From Candidatus Melainabacteria bacterium (GTDB taxonomy: Bacteria; Cyanobacteriota; Vampirovibrionia; Gastranaerophilales; Gastranaerophilaceae), in NCBI GenBank assembly GCA_022009935.1, contig CP091731.1, forward strand, positions 1,674,001 through 1,738,000: a DNA stretch of 64,000 nucleotides, in the 5' to 3' direction. How positions within the stretch are numbered: the stretch's first letter is position 1; each line of letters starts with the position of its first letter. This document shows, in pieces, positions 43,444-54,807 of the stretch. A program made the translations under genes and the position numbers. The notes under the pieces are model-generated. The model did not search any database, was not told where the DNA came from, and worked only from the letters and a program-made list of their open reading frames with translations.

Positions 43444-43469
43444 ACACTCAAATTAAAGATGAAAAGGAT

Positions 43470-44103
43470 ATGAAAATGACTTTTTTAACTTGTAACAAAA
43501 TTCAGGCATTATTATCAATGTATATAGACCACAAACTTACAGCAGATTTGGAGGCCTCTGTCGGGTTGCACCTTGCTTCTTGCAACAGGTGTCAGAGAAA
43601 ATACAACGAATTAAAGTCAATGATTTCAAGTTTAAGAAATTCATATAAAAAAATTAAAGAAGAAGTTTATACAGCAAATAATTCTCAAGCTGTAAATATT
43701 AATTTTAAAATAAACGAACACGAACGTTTTAGACAAAATATCTCAGCATTTTTGGATGAAGAATTAAATGATGTTGAAATGCTTGAATTCAAAAGCTACT
43801 GTAAAAAAATGAAATCAGCTTCGGACACTATAAAGCCGTATATAAAATTGGAAGAGCTTTTTGAAAAATAATTATACTGATTTGCAAAAACAAACACCTA
43901 AAAATTTCTCAAAAGCTGTAATAAATGAAGCAATATTAAAAGAACCGTATAAATTTGCAGCCATTTTTGAAACAGTCGGAATATTCCTTGTATTTTCAGC
44001 TGTGTGCATATTATTTATCGGAGTTTATGCTTTTTTATTAGGTTTTAGAATAACAATGCAACATAACTTAACAAAAATAGCACATATATTTGAAAAAAAA
44101 TAA
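43470..44103 (+). CDS. zinc-finger anti-sigma factor with one TM helix (frameshifted)
   Basis: About 210 aa. The N-terminus has the ZAS motif, LTCNKIQALLSMYIDHKLTA then VGLHLASCNRCQRKY (H-x3-C-x2-C), which binds the sigma factor. A second helical region of similar pattern (FRQNISAFLDEELNDVEML) lacks the cysteines. One TM helix lies near the C-terminus (AAIFETVGIFLVFSAVCILF). It starts 27 bp after the sigma gene. One indel near 43866 (LFEKNYTD junction). Regulated proteolysis of such anti-sigmas is common. Confidence 0.82.
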
Positions 44104-44153
44104 CAAAAGTGCGATATAATGTTCTTATATATAAAAATAGTGAGGATATTATT

Positions 44154-45385
44154 TTGACAAGTTTATCAAAGAAATTGAAAACAAGCGTTGTGTTATCAAC
44201 TGTTGTGTTGTCTTTTGGTGTTTTTGAAATTTAAATTGTTTTGCATCGTCAGAATTTGATTTATATAATCAAGCTTGGAACAATATTAATCAAAAATATG
44301 TCGATAAAACCAATAATGAACAAAACTGGATGAGATGGAAAAATAAATATGCAAATTATATAAAAACTCCGGAGGATTGTTATGTTGCTATTGATACAAT
44401 GCTTGCAAGTTTGAATGATCCTTATACAAAATTTCTTGACCCAAAAGAGTTTGAAGAAAAAAAAGTTCAATAAAGGGTTCTTTAAAAGGTATTGGTGTGC
44501 AAATCGGTGTTCGGGACGGTAAATTGCTTATTATTGCACCATTGGAAGACACTCCCGGCGAAAAAGCCGGTTTGAAAGCTGAAGATGAAATTTTATCAAT
44601 AAACGGAAAGTCTACAAAAGGGATAACAGTTGACAAAGCTGCAGACCAAATTCGTGGAAAAGAAGGAACAACAGTTGAGTTGCTCATTAAACGTAAAGGT
44701 GTCGAAAATAAAATATATCGTGTTGTGCGTGCTGAAATAAACTTAAAATCAGTATCCTTAAAAACACCGGAAAATGCTAAAATATCACCTGAAGTTGGTT
44801 ATATTCGTTTAAGTTCATTTATTAGCAAAAATGCAACTTCAGAATTCCAAAAATGCTTTAAAACAATTATCAGACAAAAAGGGATACATAATTGACTTAA
44901 GGTCTAACCCCGGTGGTTTATTATCAAATGCTATTTTTATATCGGATATGTTTTTAAATGGTGGAGTTATAGTGTCAACTGTTGACCGTGACGGTTATAA
45001 AGAAAATATTCGTGCAACAAGAAAATATACAACCGACAAACCTGTGATTTTGCTTATTAATAAAGGAAGTGCATCAGCTAGCGAAATATTTTCCGGAGCT
45101 ATGAAGGACAACAACCGTGCATTGATTGTTGGTGAAGGCTCGTTTGGAAAAGGACTTGTTCAGGAAGTCAACACCTTAATGGGTGGAGCAGGAATGAATA
45201 TCACAATCCAAAAATACCTGACTCCAAATGGTACGGATATCAACAAAAAAGGTATTCAACCGGATGTTGTTGTTGAATTAACTGAAGAAGATGTGAAAAA
45301 TAAAAACGACAAACAACTTGCAAAAGCACAAGAACTTTTACTCCAAATGATAAAATATTCCTGCGCAAACAAAGCTCAATTGTAA
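44154..45385 (+). CDS. ctpA: C-terminal processing peptidase CtpA-like, S41 family (frameshifted)
   Basis: Exported serine protease of about 410 aa. Starts with TTG at 44154 (TGAGGAT ribosome site) and has an N-terminal signal/anchor (TSLSKKLKTSVVLSTVVLSF). A PDZ domain covers KGIGVQIGVRDGKLLI to DEILSINGKSTKG. The S41 core reads YIRLSSFISK, IIDLRSNPGGLLSNAI, then INKGSASASEIFSGAMKDN, with the catalytic Ser, and VGEGSFGKGLVQE, with the Lys. Indels near 44230, 44470 and 44850. It follows the sigma/anti-sigma pair by 50 bp and is probably co-transcribed. Confidence 0.92.
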
Positions 45386-45408
45386 TTAAGGTTTAAATGG
45401 TAGCATAA

Positions 45409-45437
45409 AAAAAATGGCGGTTATCCCGCCATTTTTT
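45409..45437. terminator. bidirectional Rho-independent terminator
   Basis: AAAAAATGGCGG/CCGCCATTTTTT (45409-45437), 5-nt loop, between convergent ctpA and nagA. Confidence 0.85.
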
Positions 45438-45454
45438 AGCTAAGATATATTTTT

Positions 45455-46644
45455 TCAATTTCTAAAGTTTTTTTTGTTCCAAATTATAAAGTCAAGAGTA
45501 TTATGTAATTTAAATTCAAATTTATTTTCAATGTTTAAATTTTTAGCGCAGTTTATTGATAAGGAAGCAATAATTTCTTCAAACGTAAAATCCGTTTCAT
45601 TCAATATTTGTTTTATATTATCACAAGAAAATTTGTTATTACCGGCAATTGTACCGTCTTCACCTAGCGCAAGTCCGCTTGAGGTGTCAATTTTAACATC
45701 ATTCATATAAAAAAATATTATTTTTGAATATGCACATGGCAAAGCATCTGATATAAAAATGATTTTGTGTTTTGGTTTTAATTTTCGAACAAAATTCAAC
45801 ATTTTTGGATGAACATGTTTTAAGTCTGTTATAAGTTCAATGAACAAATCGTCATTTGACAAGGCTTCGTTGGCAATAGTAAGTTTACGGTGATGAATGG
45901 GTGCCATAGCGTTAAATAAATGGGTAATTTGTTTAACTTTTGAGTCCTGAATCTCTTGCGCGCTTGCAATGCTATGACCCGCTGAGGGGATTATGTTATT
46001 TTTGTTTAAAAATTCACATAATTCATAATTTTCATCAAGTTCGGGTGCAAGTGTAATTATTTTTATTATATTTTTATTATTTATTTTTGGAAGTCGTTAA
46101 TATTTGGTTTTATAAGAAGTTTTGCCGGGTGAATGGCAGCTTTTTGGGGTTAAAAACAGACCTCAAGATGAACTCCCAAAATTTTTGTTGAACCAGTGTC
46201 TGGAAAATTAATAATATTATTAATAACACCTAGTTGCTTGTTTATATTGGTAATACTATCGGGTAACAATGTTGCAACAATATAAGAATATCCATATTCT
46301 GCAGATTTTTTTAAAAAATATCTTATTTGTTCTTCATTTGAATTATGAAAATTTACATCATATCCACCATGTATATGTTGGTCAATAAATGATGGTGTAA
46401 TATACATATTTTTTGCATCAACTACCTTGAATTTTATATTGTCTAAGCAAAAATCATCTTTTACAAAATCGATGGCAACAAGTTTATTGTTGTGGAATAG
46501 CAAATCAATATTTTTAAATGTTGGTTCATTGTTTGTATTAACAAAAACACTAGCATTTAAAAAAGCAGTATAATCACTTAAAGTGCTATAATCGCTTATA
46601 TGAATAGGGGCAATATTTTTACAAATATCAAATATTTTTTTCAT
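45455..46644 (-). CDS. nagA: N-acetylglucosamine-6-phosphate deacetylase (frameshifted)
   Basis: Removes acetate from GlcNAc-6-phosphate so the sugar can be recycled. About 395 aa. ITPSFIDQHIHGGYDVNFHN has the metal-binding HxH. IVATLLPDSI and GVHLEGPFLNP (the latter read across an indel) contain the catalytic Glu region. ITHLFNAMAPIHHRK and KHKIIFISDALPCA complete the family pattern. Breaks lie near 46155, 46095 and 45905. It follows the HEAT gene by 49 bp on the same strand. It fits with the SIS-domain amino-sugar protein near the left end. Confidence 0.87.
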
Positions 46645-46674
46645 ATATTAATTATAGCACTTTAAATTTGAAAT

Positions 46675-46712
46675 ATATTTATTTTATTTTATTTTACTTT
46701 ACTTTACTTGAC
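46675..46712. repeat. short pentanucleotide-like repeat (TTTAC/TTTAT)
   Basis: Runs of TTTAT then TTTAC then TTGAC units at the 3' end of the HEAT gene, which encode its last KSSKVK residues. A simple low-complexity tract. Confidence 0.5.
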
Positions 46713-47872
46713 TTGACGAGTTTGATTTTGCTGAACATTTTGTTTTTGAACATTTTGTCCTTTTTTGTCAATGTTTGCAAGAGCTTTTTAGCGGTTTTGC
46801 TAACTTGAGCATCCTTGTCATTAGTTGCTGCTTTTAAAATAGGTTTGATGACAGGGTTAAATTCAGGTTTTGCAACAAAGTACAAAGCTTCAATAGCTGT
46901 CGTTCTCAAAACAGGATTTGGGGTTCGATTTTAAAACATTAACAACTTCATTCATACCTGGCAAATCGCGCATTTCAAGTTCCACTTTTTCACTTGAAGT
47001 TTTGTTGTTTTTGTCAAATTCATTAATTAAAATAGTATCAAGAAGAGCAATTGTATAGATAGCAAACTGTTTGTTTCGTTCACTCATTTCCATAGGTGAA
47101 CTTTGTGATGCTATTTTCATTTGCTCATCAGAAATTTTCTTACCTTCCATAACTTCTTTACGAAGTTTAATTTGTTCAGGCGTTGGACATGCTAACTTTT
47201 TTGAATCTTGTTTTAAAACATCTGTTAAAGCTTTCATAATTGGCGGATTTAAGAATTGTTTTGCAACTTTTGGATTTTCTTCACAAATGAAAGCTATGGT
47301 TGCAAGTCCTATTGTTTGTTCTTTCAAATCTTTTGAATTAAGTGTTTTAACTACTTCATTGGTGTCAAAAACAGGTTCACCTTGATTTTTAGGCTCGGCT
47401 AACTTCCCGACTTTTTCATTTGCACCAAAAGCCAGTTTTGTTTGTTGACACTCTGATGATTTAGAGGGTTATGAGTTTCAAAAGAATTATTTAAAGAAGT
47501 TTCATAATTGTTATTTGAGCTTGCATCACCTTCCTCATAAGAAACAATCGCTTCATCCCCTGATGGTGTTTTTTCTGAAATTTGAGGAGTTGTTTCTTCA
47601 ACAGCTTCTTGAGGAATATCTTCAATTAAAGCAGGTTGACCCTTGGAAGGAGTAATCTCAAAAGGAGGAGTGATAGGAGCTTTGTTTGGAGCTTCTGTAT
47701 CATACACGCTTGCTGAGGGGTAATCATAAAGACTTTTGTCTTTTTTTTGTTCTTCCGTTTTTATTTCCGGCTGATGTATATCAATTTTTACAGCATTGTA
47801 CTGCGCACTGTTTTGACCCCACGCCTATCCTTGCATACAATTAGCGCATCCAAACGGTACCTTTAAAGTCAT
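46694..47872 (-). CDS. HEAT-like repeat protein with disordered N-terminus, about 390 aa (frameshifted)
   Basis: A near-perfect ribosome site (AAAGGAGG) marks the ATG at 47872. The start is MTLKVPFGCANCMQG, with a CxxC and a Phe-Gly. Codon 16 then reads TAG, and the frame resumes as AWGQNSAQYNAVKIDIHQP. Two compensating indels in the GG and GGGG runs are the likeliest cause. Next comes a Pro/Glu/Ser-rich segment (PITPPFEITPSKGQP), probably disordered. The C-terminal half has helical repeats (LATIAFICEENPKVAKQFL, LRTTAIEALYFVAKPEFNPV, SKTAKKLLQTLTKKD). Indels near 47400 and 46918. No enzyme motif. Same strand as nagA, 49 bp upstream. Confidence 0.65.
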
Positions 47873-47988
47873 TTTTCCTCCTTTGGAAATTATCTTTCTA
47901 ATAAATTTTTATTTATACTTGTATAAGGTACCTAAAAATATTTTTTGCTATTTTTTTAGACAAATTTTTACAAATCTTTACAATTTTG

Positions 47989-49860
47989 TTAAAAATACAA
48001 GGCTTGAGATTGTTTATAGTATATTCTATTATAATAGTCTAAGTCTTCTATTGTAATTACTTCATCCATATTTACTCCATTTATATCTAAAATTTTTACA
48101 GTTTCAATATTATTTAATGAAGCTTTTGAAATGATATCATTTTCATATGTATTGATATTTTGATTTGTCACTGTTTTTATTGTGTTTGTTTTTTTTATCC
48201 TTTATATTTAATACAATATTTTCAATTTGAGTATTAATATTAGTAATATTTTCTTCTGATTTTTTATTAGTTTTTTTAACAATATTGTCTTCATGTTCAA
48301 TTATAAGATCTTTTGGGGCTTTTATATTATTTCTTATAATTTCAAATACACCAGAGCCTTTTTTGCCTAAAATCGTTACATTGCTTTTTTCTGATTTAAT
48401 TGTTGCTTGTTTTGTAATTGTTAATTTACCTGTGGCATTATTAATTATGTTAATATCATTTTCAGCCAGAATAGTACCTTCAATTAACAGATCACCACTA
48501 TTTTTATTATCGTATCCATTATATATATTTATATTATTTGCTTTTAATATGCTGCTGTGGGCAAGTTTCATTTTAGATGAACTATAATTAAATATATTAA
48601 TATCATTTTTTACATTAATAGTATTGTTTGATATAAATATTTGAGGAGAATATGTATCAATATTTAAAGAATTAAAATTATTAGCAATTAGATTATTTGC
48701 AACTATAGTATTTGCATCCAGACTCATTGATTTTGGAGAATCATGGGTTATTAATATGTCACCATTACCCAAAATAATTTTACCATTTATTTGAAGAGAA
48801 TTATAATATTGTGATAACTTGTCAACTTCTTTATCTATATGAATAATTTTTAAATCACCTTGGTTTATATTTATATTAGAAGTGTTTTGGATATGAGTTT
48901 TTCCATTTTTTTTAAATATATTAAAGTTTCCACTATCAAATATTGTAATTTTATCTATGAAAGCAAGGCTAGTATTTGTATCATTATTTATATTAATATT
49001 ATTTTTACTAATATTGTTCCACTAACTATTGTTCTGTTATGAGATTCTATATTAAGATCATTTCCAGAGACAATGTTTCCGTATGTATATAAGCTGCTTT
49101 TGGAAACAATTGTTATTTTACCTTTTGAAGATGAAAATGTATAGTTATTTGATAAATCTTTTGCATTTCCTGTATTTATGATGTCAGATATTCTAATTGT
49201 TGCTGCATTCAATGCATCATTTGAATTAATTTTTTTGCTATATCATTTTGTGTAGGCAATAGTGCATTATTTTTTTGATTAAAACCAGCTACAATTCTTG
49301 CGTTTGAATTTATTGTCACGGATTTCCCATATAAATTTACATCTTCAAACGCAAGAATTTTGCCACTAACACTAATAGGATGAGCCATATGTGATTTAAA
49401 TAAATCAATTTTTGTTTCAAGAGCTTCATCTGACAAGTTGCACAATTCATCAACATTTGGAACTTGATTAGTTGTGGTTACATTCAAACTTCCAAGGTTT
49501 AAAACACCGTTTGCTCCAACGGTAAAACCACCTTTAGTTATAAAAATAACATTTCCATTGTAAAAAATTTCCGTTTTTTTGAGTGTTTAATATCCCGTTT
49601 ATTGTGACTGAATTATTTACAATATTCACAAATTTGTTCATGTTATTTTGATATTGAAGATTAAGGATATGGTTTTGATCCAACATAAAATTTGAATATT
49701 GTCGAAAACCTGTTGTGCCACTTGAATTTATGTGACTTGGTGTAACTGTAAATACATTTCCGTTTTGAGTAGCGCCTGTAATATTTGTACTTTTTACTTC
49801 AAGCATTCCAAAAGAGAAGAAAAATAAAAAAATTAATAATAAATTTACTAAGTTTTTCAT
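47989..49860 (-). CDS. two-partner-secretion type exoprotein (haemagglutination-activity domain, frameshifted)
   Basis: About 620 aa. MKNLVNLLLIFLFFFSFGML is a signal peptide; its ATG at 49860 lies 5-6 bp after GAGGCG. The next 150 residues fit the TpsA secretion domain: NGNVFTVTPSHINSSGTTGF, RQYSNFMLDQNHILNLQ and ITKGGFTVGANGVLNLGSLN. After that come beta-helix-like repeats rich in Asn/Ile/Ser (NDINIINNATGKLTITKQAT, ISNNTINVKNDINIF). The C-terminus is charged (DKKNKHNKNSDKSK). Such proteins cross the outer membrane via a TpsB pore, none of which is in this window. Likely an adhesin. Indels near 49550, 49225, 49015, 48780 and 48170. Confidence 0.75.
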
Positions 49861-49962
49861 GTTTCGCCTCATAAATATTTCACTACAATATTAGATATAT
49901 CGACAAAAAAATACTAAAATTTTAGTAAAATTTTTATTTTTCAGCAAAAGTTTTACAAAACT

Positions 49963-50335
49963 TTACAAATCAGGTCGTAAAATTTTTGCACCTTCTAAAT
50001 AAACATGTTTTATGGCATCTTGAGGTTTGTTTGTATTTATAACAATCAAAATGCGCAAGCACATTTTCAAACTGTTTTTTATATCAAGTTCATTAAAACA
50101 TAGAAGTGGAACATATTTGAAGTTCAACTCATCACGAACAAATTTTGCAGGGTAAGCGGCATCAAGGTCTTTTGTCATGGTAAAAATACAATGTGAAATG
50201 TCTTGAGCTTTGACGTCATTTTGGCTTATCATTTGCGAAATCAAAGTCATTGTTGCATTTTTTAATATCTTCTTCTGTGTTGCTTTTTACGCTTATTGCA
50301 CCCCGAATGCCACGAGTTGAAATATTATTAATCAT
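49963..50335 (-). CDS. aroH: chorismate mutase, AroH type (one frameshift)
   Basis: Converts chorismate to prephenate. About 124 aa, starting MINNISTRGIRGAIS with the conserved Arg. FTMTKDLDAAYPAKFVRDEL, YVPLLCFNELDIKNSLKMCL, and the end IKHVYLEGAKILRPDL are the AroH pattern. The start codon overlaps the fmt stop by 8 bases. One A extra near 50258 splits it. Last gene of the glyA-to-aroH run. Confidence 0.9.
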
Positions 50336-51274
50336 TAGTTATAAAATCTCCGACTTTAAGTCTTGCACCGTTTACCCAACAACAAGCATCCATTTCGCCT
50401 TTTCCTTCCGGCTTTATCTTTTTAGTGTTATCGCATTGTCTTTTGTCGTTATTGTGACACCATTTTGCGATATTTCAATAATTTTTCCTGATGGATTTTC
50501 TTGATTTGTTTGAGTTGGTATTGCCAAAGTAACTTTTATTTTTTATTGTTGAAACAAAAATAAGCATTGCCACAACAGTCAAAAGCCCTTATTTTATTGT
50601 AGAATTCATCAGTTGTTTGATTAAAATTTAAAACCATGTCTTCTTTTGAACACTTATTTGCATAGGATATCAAATTTTTGTCATCGCTTTGTTTTTGTGG
50701 TGTTAACGTTTTTGTATATATTCCTTTTATTGTTTTATAAAGCAAAAAAGGAGCTTTGTCTGAAATTTTTTGAGATAGAGCCAAAAGCCCCATATCTTTT
50801 TCGATTTTAATTTCTTCAGTTTGACAAATGTCGCCTTCATCAAGCCCCAACGAGGTTATCATTGTTGTAATACCTGTTGTTGTATCTCCATTTAAAATGG
50901 CTCTTTGAATTGGATTTGCACCTCTGTATTTTGGCAATAACGAAACATGTAAATTTATTGTTCCATATTTTGGGATGTCTAAAATTTCTTGCGACAAAAT
51001 TTGACCAAAAGCAAATGTTATAAAAAAATCAATATCGGCATTTTTTAAAGTTTCAATGATTTCTCTATCTTTGCGAATACAATCTGTTTGAAGTACTTTT
51101 AAATTATTTTTTAAAGCAGCTTGTTTAACGCAGGGCGCACATTTTATACCCACGCCCCTGAGGTTTGTCGTTTGGTGTAATAACATAAACCATATTTATA
51201 TCATTAAAATTTATTAATTTATTTAAAGCATTAACTGCGATTTGTGGAGTTCCAAGATAAACAACGTTAATCAT
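50328..51274 (-). CDS. fmt: methionyl-tRNA formyltransferase (frameshifted)
   Basis: Adds the formyl group to initiator Met-tRNA. VVYLGTPQIAVNAL at the start, then FFITFAFGQILSQEIL and GTINLHVSLLPKYRGANPIQ, the formyl-donor and catalytic His region, followed by NGDTTTGITTM and GLDEGDI. The C-terminal anticodon-side domain ends GARLKVGDFITND. About 315 aa. Indels near 51150 and 50540-50420. It starts 15 bp after def, which removes formyl groups again later: the usual def-fmt pairing. Confidence 0.92.
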
Positions 51275-51289
51275 AATTTTTACCCAGTT

Positions 51290-51886
51290 TTACTCTTCTG
51301 TTTGATTTTCTTTTTTTGTTTGTTGTTTTGCAATTTCTTCTTCAAGTTCATCTTCTTTAATGAGTTTTTTCAACACAAATCGGTGGCAAATTGTTTTCTT
51401 TTAAAATGTTATCAGCTTCAAATCTATTACGGCAATGGTCAATAAAAAGAACACCGTCAAGATGGTCAAACTCGTGTTGAATGCATCGAGCAAGAAGTTC
51501 CCCTTCTTTGGCTTCCAAAACAAACGATTTGCCTTTTTGATTAAGTGCTTTAATAACAACATCTTTATAGCGACGAACATTAGTATATGCTTTTGGAAAG
51601 CTTAAACAACCTTCATAGCTGTTTACGGCACCTGATTTTTTAATAATTTTGGGATTAATAAAACCATCGGGTTAAACTTTCCATTGTTTCCGGTTGAAAC
51701 ATCAACAACAAATACTCTTAAATTTACTCCAATTTGTGGAGCAGCTAAGCCAACACCGTTTTGAGCATACATAGTATCAAGCAAATCATCGCATAGAACT
51801 TGAATTTTACGCGAAACTTTTTGCAACTTCTTTACTTTTTTGTCTTAAAATCGGGTCACCATATTGCAAAACTTTTTTACAGCCAT
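51290..51886 (-). CDS. def: peptide deformylase (frameshifted)
   Basis: Fe/Zn-dependent removal of the N-formyl group from new proteins. All three motifs are present: GVGLAAPQIG, EGCLSFP, and QHEFDHLDGV with the HExxH-like ligands. The N-terminus reads MAVKKVLQYGDPILRQKS once one A is added near 51875. A charged C-terminal tail (EDELEEEIAKQQTKKENQ) appears after an indel near 51370. About 198 aa. It starts 20 bp after the glycosyltransferase gene. Confidence 0.93.
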
Positions 51887-51906
51887 ATAAAATATCCTAT
51901 TTTAAA

Positions 51907-52988
51907 TTAATTTAAACTTTCTTTATTATTTTCGTTACTTTGCGTGTTTTTAACACGTGCAAGAAAAACTAAGCAGTAACATAAACACAGAGAATGCAAC
52001 TGCATATAAAAATATTTAATAAATGAAGCATTAACGATAATAACAGCCAATGTTCCCATAGCTATTGCAACAAGGACAAGGATTAAAACAGTTTTATTTT
52101 GCGAAAAACCTGCTTTTAGAAGTTTGTGGTGAATATGTTCAGCATCAGCAATAAAAAGGTGAGGTACCTTTCAAAATTCTGCGCAAAGATGAAAAAAGTT
52201 ATATCAATAATAGGTACAGCCAAAACGAACAAAGGCACAATCATAGATAAAGCTGCTGTTTTCATTACACCTGTTATGGATAAAGTTGCAAGCAAAAAAC
52301 CACCGAACAAGGCACCGCTATCGCCCATAAAGATTTTTGCGGGGTTAAAATTGTATGTCAAAAAAGCAAGCATTGAACCGGCTAAAATAAAGGCAATCAA
52401 AGCACTTATCGGGCTTGCCGGAACCATGGTAACAGCTATCAGCCCCAAAGTAACAGAACTTACTGTTATTATTGAACCGGCAAGCCCGTCCACTCCGTCA
52501 ATAAAATTAACAGCATTGCTTATTCCGACTATCCACAACATTGTCACAATATAAGAAAAGAACAAATTTAAAGTTATCGGGTCACCAAACGGATTGAAAA
52601 TAGTTTCTATCCGAATTCCAAGCAGAAAGACAATTGTTGCGATTGCAATTTGGATAAATAATTTAAATTTTGCCTTTAAGCAATAAACATCATCAACAAG
52701 CCCGAGAAGAAACATCAAACTGCTTCAAGCAAAATCCCCGAAAGTAATGAACCATAAGGATAATAACTTAAAACGACAAGAAGAAGGAAGGTAAGCATTG
52801 TTGATAGCCAAATGGCAATTCCGCCTAACCTTGAAATCGGATGAGAATGGATTTTTCTTTCCCCCGACATGTCAACCAAGTTATTTTTTCCTTGAAAAAT
52901 AGATTACAAAAGGCACAACAAACACACCCAGAAGGTATGAGATTATTGCGCCGATTATATGTGCTTCGTTTAATTGAATTATTGTCAT
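51907..52988 (-). CDS. MraY/WecA-family undecaprenyl-phosphate sugar-1-phosphate transferase (frameshifted)
   Basis: Integral membrane enzyme of about 360 aa that attaches a sugar-1-phosphate to undecaprenyl phosphate. FLLGLVDDVYCLKAKFKLFI carries the Asp pair of the family. NAVNFIDGVDGLAGSIITVS and KIFMGDSGALFGGFLLATLS are specific to WecA/TagO/RgpG-like members rather than MraY proper. About ten TM helices. Indels near 52895, 52720 and 52135. Starts 10 bp after glyA. Likely starts a cell-wall or surface polymer. Confidence 0.85.
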
Positions 52989-52997
52989 AATATAATT

Positions 52998-54237
52998 TTA
53001 ATACAAAGGATATTTATTTAAAAGTGTTTTTACCTGAATTTTTAATTTTTCAAGTTCTTGTTCATTATCGCTATTTTGACAGCTTCTGCAATAATTTTAC
53101 CCAAAACATTCATATCCTCTTCTTTGAACCCTCGAGTTGTGACAGCAGCGACTCCAAGTCGCACACCACTTGTTACAAAAAGGACTTTGCGGGTCGTTTG
53201 GAACAGTGTTTTTATTTGCCGTTATATGAATTTTTTTCAAGAACATTTGCAATATCTTTTCCTGTTTTATTAAGTTTTGTTAAGTTCAATGTCATTAAAT
53301 GATTTTCTGTCATGCCGCCAACAACATCCATGCCATTGTCAAGAAGTGATTTGCAAAGAGCTTTTGAATTTTTAATTATATTGTTTGCATACACTTTGAA
53401 ATCATCCGATAATGCTTCTTTTAAAGCAACGGCTTTTCCTGCGATAATATGTTCCAAAGGTCCGCCTTGGACACCAGGAAAAACGGCTTTGTCTATTCCT
53501 TGAACATCTTTTTCTTTACACATAATTATGCCACCCCTTGGACCGTGAAGTGTTTTATGAGTTGTCGTTGTGACAAAATCAGCATAAGGCACTGGGCTTG
53601 GGTGACAACCTGTTGCTACAAGTGCTGCAATGTGAGCAATGTCTGCCATAAGAAGAGCATCAACGCTTTTAGCTATTTTTGAAAAACGTTCAAAATCAAT
53701 AATTTTAGAATAATTGCTGGCACCACAAATGATAAGCTTTGGCTTGTGTTCTTTTGCAAGTGCTTCAACTTTGTCATAGTCAATTTCTCCGTTTTCATTA
53801 ACGCCATAGCTGACAATATTAAAATACATGCCTGAAAAATTGACAGGTGAACCATGGGTCAAGTGACCGCCGTTTGATAAGTCCATGCCCATAACCGTGT
53901 CACCCGGTTTTAAAGCATATAAAAATACCGCCATATTCGCTTGAGCACCGCTGTGTGGTTGAACATTGGCATGCTCGGCGCCAAAAAGCTTCTTCGCACG
54001 TTCTTGAGCTATTTCTTCTATTTTATCTACAATTTCACAACCGTTGTAAAAACGCTTATAGGGCTTTCCTTCAGCATATTTGTTTGTCAGAACACTTCCA
54101 CACGCTTCCATAACGGCTTTTGAGGTAAAATTTTCACTGGCAATAAGTTCAATTGTATCTTGTTGGCGATGAAGCTCTTCATCAATTAAATTATAAATTT
54201 CATTATCCGTTTGTTCCAATGTATTTGTAATAGGCAT
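52998..54237 (-). CDS. glyA: serine hydroxymethyltransferase (frameshifted at the C-terminus)
   Basis: PLP enzyme interconverting serine and glycine and charging folate with one-carbon units. [34 protein letters not shown] and [17 protein letters not shown], with the PLP lysine, are definitive. Start at 54237: AAGGAGAA lies 8 bases before that ATG, so the upstream ATG at 54273 is not used. Three homopolymer indels within 53040-53235 scramble the end; the restored tail is [20 protein letters not shown]. About 413 aa. Leads the run glyA-wecA-def-fmt-aroH with gaps of 9-20 bp, consistent with one transcript. Confidence 0.95.
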
Positions 54238-54350
54238 GATAAGTTCTCCTTCAAGGTTTAATCCACTATACAAAATTATATCATGTTATTTTTTTTAAAC
54301 AAGATTTGTAACAAAATTTTACAATTATCGCAATAATATAAAAAATATTG

Positions 54351-54379
54351 TTGACAAATTTACTTTAACGTTGTAATAT
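54351..54379 (+). promoter_or_regulatory. near-consensus sigma-70 promoter of the BlaI-type gene
   Basis: TTGACA (54351-54356), 17-bp spacer, TAATAT (54374-54379), 56 bp before the start at 54435. Confidence 0.8.
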
Positions 54380-54434
54380 TAATCAAAACTTAATTACATA
54401 GATAAACAGGGAGAAAAAAAGGGAGACTAAGTTT

Positions 54435-54784
54435 ATGAATTACACACATGGAAGTCTTGAAAATCACATAATGAATGTGGTTTGGGCATTAGAAGAAGAT
54501 AGTCCGGAAGTTAATATCTGTGTTAACACTGTTCTTGAACGTATGAATGGTAATGGTTCTACAAGAGCTTATACTACAGTTAAAACTGTTATGAATCGTT
54601 TGGTTAACAAAGAGCTATTAACTCGCTACAAAGTTGGTAAAAAATTCTGCTACAAATCAACATCTTCTCGTATGCAGATGGGTAAATTGGCTATTCAAAA
54701 TTGGCAAGCCAATATTTCCGCAACGATTTGGGCTCATTAGCTAAAACTGTTGAAAAGAATTCAACCAAGCTTTATAATAATTAA
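54435..54784 (+). CDS. BlaI/MecI/CopY-family transcriptional repressor (one frameshift)
   Basis: Winged-helix repressor of about 116 aa. LENHIMNVVWALEEDSPEVN and RAYTTVKTVMNRLVNKELLT are the recognition and wing region, and RYKVGKKFCYKSTSS follows. An indel near 54698 hides the end, LASQYFRNDLGSLAKTVEKN. No BlaR1-type sensor protease lies next to it. A strong promoter precedes it. Related repressors govern beta-lactamase or copper genes; a copper-type module lies 1 kb downstream, but the link is only positional. Confidence 0.85.
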
Positions 54785-54807
54785 GATTTTGTTTGTTCTA
54801 AAAAATA

